This document shows, piece by piece, positions 61,010 through 64,000 of a stretch of DNA of 64,000 nt. The position numbers were made by a program, and so were the translations under genes. Origin of the DNA: Sabethes cyaneus (lineage: Eukaryota; Arthropoda; Insecta; Diptera; Culicidae); NCBI RefSeq assembly GCF_943734655.1, contig NC_071354.1, positions 79,173,822 to 79,237,821 on the forward strand, written 5' to 3'. The notes under the pieces were generated by a model. It saw only the letters and a program-made list of their open reading frames with translations. It was not told where the DNA came from and made no database searches. Position 1 is the stretch's first letter; every line of letters begins with the position of its first letter.

Positions 61010-61028
61010 TAATAAATAAATAAATAAA
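61010..61028. repeat. (TAAA)n microsatellite
   Basis: TTAATAAATAAATAAATAAA-type run between the foldback and the next SINE. It could be the poly-A/TAAA tail of a retroelement. Confidence 0.8.
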
Positions 61029-61035
61029 AGAAATT

Positions 61036-61213
61036 ACTTTTTATTAACTCGTAAATGACTCTATACGCAGTCATGATGTAAGCTATTTTGGAAAGGGAGG
61101 AAGTGTCTGATGCGAAGAATGACCAATTGGTTGATCTGGAAAATTTCGATATAGACCAAAAATATATTGGGTTGTGCAATGGCAAGTGGGGCTCTTTCGG
61201 TTGGTACCTCGTA
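61036..61213 (-). mobile_element. SINE family A copy, head truncated
   Basis: The minus strand from about 61213 reads AGGTACCAACCGAAAGAGC (end of the anticodon arm and T-arm region), TCTATATCGAAATTTTCCAG, CATCAGACACTTCCTCCC and a 3' part GAGTCATTTACGAGTTAATA. The D-arm and acceptor side are missing. Confidence 0.75.
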
Positions 61214-62079
61214 CCTGAAACCACCAACGAAATTTAGCGATCTGCAGCTCCAGGTACCAAGTCTCCATTCTTTGTCCTTACTTCGTTGCCTTTGCCCATG
61301 CCGAATGTTCCAAGTAGAATTTTCTTGACTCTTTTAATGGGGTGAGTTTGGATAGGTAGCCGTACTAGGGCTTACATTATCGAGTCGCATGATGGGGCTG
61401 CACAGTGGTCCAAAAGAGCGAGAAGTGGAACTATCTACGAACACAAAAAAACTGGACGTGTATCGAGCCTTTAGCGAACGCGAAACACATAAAACGTAGG
61501 CTTGCCGTACTCCCATTTGGGTGGTTGGGGACAAGCGGAACTCATACAAGTTTATAGTACTCGACATAAGCTTTAAGATGAAGTGCTGAATTCATAATTC
61601 CACTTGCCCCATTTTACCCCATCGGCTCGTGAAGCTATGGAAATTTAAAGCTTGAATATGCGATAACTCAGCAAGTAAAGGTCAAAGAGATTTGCGGTCT
61701 TCTGCAAAAACGTGTATTCTGAGTGCTTCGATAATTGCATTCTTGTAAAATGCAGCTAAGAAAAGCTAAGTATGAAAAACTAATTTTTAAAGAAGTTTCA
61801 AAGAATATGCCCTATATTTCAGCACTCGATAAAGATAGAATTTTTATTTCCTCAGCAAAGCTGCTTATTTTAACAATAATCTCTGCTAAGGTTGTTCGTA
61901 TTCCGACTGGTATCACGAAGAGGTAAAGATTAGAGAATATAGCATACAAATATCGATTATTTAACATAAGAAATTACATGTTTACTGCAAAAACAAAAGC
62001 ATGAGAATTTTTACAATTTCGGAAATAGGGGTTATGAGTCAGGTAAGCCAGCAGTTTTGTTTTTTTCTCCCATTTCAAA
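61214..62079 (+). other. kcc intron, no certain feature
   Basis: GGGGCTGCACAGTGGTCCAA near 61394 and CCCATTTTACCCCAT near 61607 recall ends of the 59.6-61.0 kb foldback family, but the similarity is short. Confidence 0.35.
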
Positions 62080-62250
62080 CCGGAAGAGCGTGGAAGCGAG
62101 CCCCTTGCCATTGCACAACCCAATATATTTTTTATCTATATCGAAATTTTTCAGTTCATTCAATTAATCATTCTTCGCATCAGACACTTCCTCTCATTCC
62201 AAAATAATTTACGTCATTTCCGCGGATAGAGTCATATACGAGTTATTAAA
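62080..62250 (+). mobile_element. SINE family A copy, head truncated
   Basis: It begins at CCGGAAGAGCGTGG (variable loop and T-arm), continues with TCTATATCGAAATTTTTCAG and CATCAGACACTTCCTCTC, and has the same 3' part as the inverted copy at 61036-61213 (GAGTCATATACGAGTTATTA). Confidence 0.75.
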
Positions 62251-62287
62251 AAGAGTAAACACACTTGGTGGTGGTTTAATCACGAGA

Positions 62288-62632
62288 CCTGCCGGAGCAA
62301 CTGTCGGCAACACACCGCTTGTTTCTATCGCACTGACTCAGTAGATAATAGTCTATAAAATAATATCGTCGCATGAGAGTGTGTAGTGCTTATACACGGG
62401 AATGATAGAATTGGGAGAATAAAACAAAACTAGGTATTGGACTACCTAATATAACGGGCGATAGTAGTTTATTGAGTAAGCATTCGGGTACCAACGGAAA
62501 AAGCGTGGGTGCGAACCCACCTGTTTTTTGCACAACCAAATATATTTTTTGTACATATCTAAATTTTACAGTTTATCCAAAAAATCATTCTACGCCCCAG
62601 ACACTTCCTCCCTTTCCAAGATAAAAGAAATT
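62288..62632 (+). mobile_element. Composite SINE family A, most complete copy
   Basis: The 5' module (CTGCCGGAGCAACTGTCGGC ... ACTAGGTATTGGACTACC, 62288-62450) is followed by the tRNA-like head (GCGATAGTAGTTTATTGAGT, ATTCGGGTACCAACGG, GTGGGTGCGAACCCAC) and the 3' body to CAGACACTTCCTCCC. It serves as the empty-site reference for the interrupted copy at 52915-54240. Confidence 0.75.
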
Positions 62633-62799
62633 AGCTTGTGTTAATGCAATGGAGACTATAGGGACAATAGGGAGAAGTCCCCCAATACTTGGCACCTAAG
62701 GATTGACATATACAATATCAACACTTAGCATAACTTCAGTTTATATTCACTGGAAGAGTAATTTAGAAAATTATTTTTCAAAAAAATTGGGTACACGTC
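62633..62799 (+). other. kcc intron, no feature seen
   Basis: Short AT-rich spacer. Nothing recognised. Confidence 0.4.
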
Positions 62800-63172
62800 C
62801 CGTGGACCCCCCCTTCGTTTGACAACACTTTTTAATTTGAACCCCGCTAGTTGGCACGACGTGCAAATTAAAAATAGTTCAAATTTCATTGCTAATGCAG
62901 ACAATGCACATACACACAATTCGTTTGTACTGCGCTAGCGTGTTTAACTGTTTCACATTCCGTTTTCCCAACGATTATGATAGAAATCCGAACGGAGAAT
63001 AAAATATTGCACTGCCTGCAACTGCCAACTAAATCAAACCAGCAACAATAACAAAGAGCAGGGCGACCAGTTCGTTTAAGTTTCAGCATATTTAGGGTTG
63101 CCAGTTGTTCAAATTAAAAACTAATCCCGTAAGTTTGCATGAGAAATCGTTCAAATGAACGGGGGTCCACGG
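62800..63172. repeat. Possible TIR element with CCGTGGACCCCC ends
   Basis: CCGTGGACCCCCC at 62800-62813 faces its complement GGGGGTCCACGG at 63161-63172. Flanking blocks (TTCGTTTGA and TTTTTAATTTGAAC) are also shared in inverse order. A third GGGGGTCCACGG occurs at 63776-63787. Target-site duplications are not visible. Confidence 0.45.
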
Positions 63173-64000
63173 TACTTGCATAACTAAAGCACCAATTTAG
63201 ACGCCTAATGAGAAATCGATAAAAATCATTACATAAAATTGTGTCTCCCAGTACCGGAAACCTAACCAAAATCACAAAATAAACCAGTTCAGGGCTTATA
63301 TTTCTGAAAAATACATGTCAAAAATATAAAATCTTTTATTGCTTGCATATTTGTATGCACTACACCGAAGCGCTTCTATTTTCTTCAAAAAATTGACCTT
63401 CACCTGGTTTCCTTGTTTGCAGCTTTGCTCAGTTCAAAAACAATGCCTGATTTTCGGAGATTGTGTTGGGTAGAAATCCAAATATCGCGTATATGAGAAT
63501 GTTAAAACTGTCGCAATGACATTTCAAATCCGAATCCCAAAATCGTGCCTTCCACGAAGAAATTTGTTTTTTGACTTCTTAAGGATAACCATTTAACATA
63601 AATTCATACTCGTGATGAAGACACCATGACTTAACCGTCAATTCACACGACAAACTTAAAGTACACTAACATAACCACATATACACCACTAAGGTCTACT
63701 GTTAAAGGATGAAACAGGATAATTGAATTATTTTCTGTTCAACAAGACCACAACAAGCTCACGAAGGAATATCGTGGGGGTCCACGGTAGAGGCCCCACC
63801 GTTAACCCAAAATCGCCAACCAGCACTATTGAACAGTGTAGCAACATTCAATACGCCGAGCAAAGAAAACCCCAAAATTGGATAAATTTTGCGCTGCCTC
63901 CAGCAAAACAGACTGGTAGCTACCTTTTTTCGGTGGGAACAGTCTCTGTTTGCTGGTGCTAGACCGTATCGAATGTTGAACCGGTTTGTCCCTACTTGAG
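63173..64000 (+). other. kcc intron, no feature seen
   Basis: AT-rich DNA to the end of the window. No further kcc exon was recognised. Confidence 0.5.

Noticed and set aside
59517..61023. Two similar small frames (59517-59798 minus, 60787-61023 plus) suggesting a duplicated peptide gene
   Set aside because: They are the same sequence in the two inverted arms of the foldback element.

Overview
The window looks like nuclear DNA from a dipteran insect, most likely a mosquito. It is AT-rich and almost entirely non-coding. It carries five short exons, on the + strand with canonical splice sites, that join in frame into the N-terminal part of a K-Cl cotransporter (SLC12 family, Drosophila kcc orthologue). 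The transposon fauna (R1-, RTE- and Jockey-like LINEs, tRNA-derived SINEs, mariner/pogo/hAT-type MITEs) also fits a mosquito. The species assignment is inference.

Host gene: the exons are 27847-27917, 34339-34459, 34948-35081, 47699-47781 and 57155-57257. They encode the end of the cytosolic N-terminus and transmembrane segments 1 to 3. The first exon(s) with the start codon were not recognised and may lie left of 27847 or outside the window. The rest of the gene lies to the right. Everything from 27918 on that is not an exon is therefore intron.

0-9 kb: a LINE tail, two opposed copies of a ~235 bp MITE, and the best-preserved element in the window. This is a 5.6 kb R1-like LINE on the minus strand (3252-8880) with two open ORFs overlapping as TAATG, a poly(A) tail and a 15-bp target-site duplication. 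9-27 kb: a tRNA-derived SINE that still folds as a cloverleaf, a 1.27 kb TA-flanked TIR element, a small palindromic element with a hammerhead-ribozyme-like core, several decayed RTE-like LINEs, head-to-head mariner remnants, a SINE with a 17-bp target-site duplication, and T-rich low-complexity DNA.

28-48 kb: kcc exons separated by SINEs, decayed LINEs, a broken Tc1/mariner transposase next to a ~375 bp foldback, a GACTCTG-type degenerate minisatellite, and a 5'-truncated Jockey-like LINE with three in-frame stops and a TAAA tail. 49-64 kb: a 2 kb hexanucleotide satellite, then a nested cluster. In that cluster a 962 bp TA-flanked TIR element interrupts a composite SINE whose empty site can be read from other copies in this window. 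A pogo-like 702 bp MITE carrying a SINE-derived palindrome sits inside another MITE, followed by a 173 bp hAT-like MITE with an 8-bp target-site duplication. Further right come the last kcc exon, a 1.4 kb foldback hairpin and more SINE copies.

Apart from kcc and the two R1-like ORFs I see no convincing protein-coding gene. Most other open frames are shadows of these, transposon remnants or reading frames across simple repeats.
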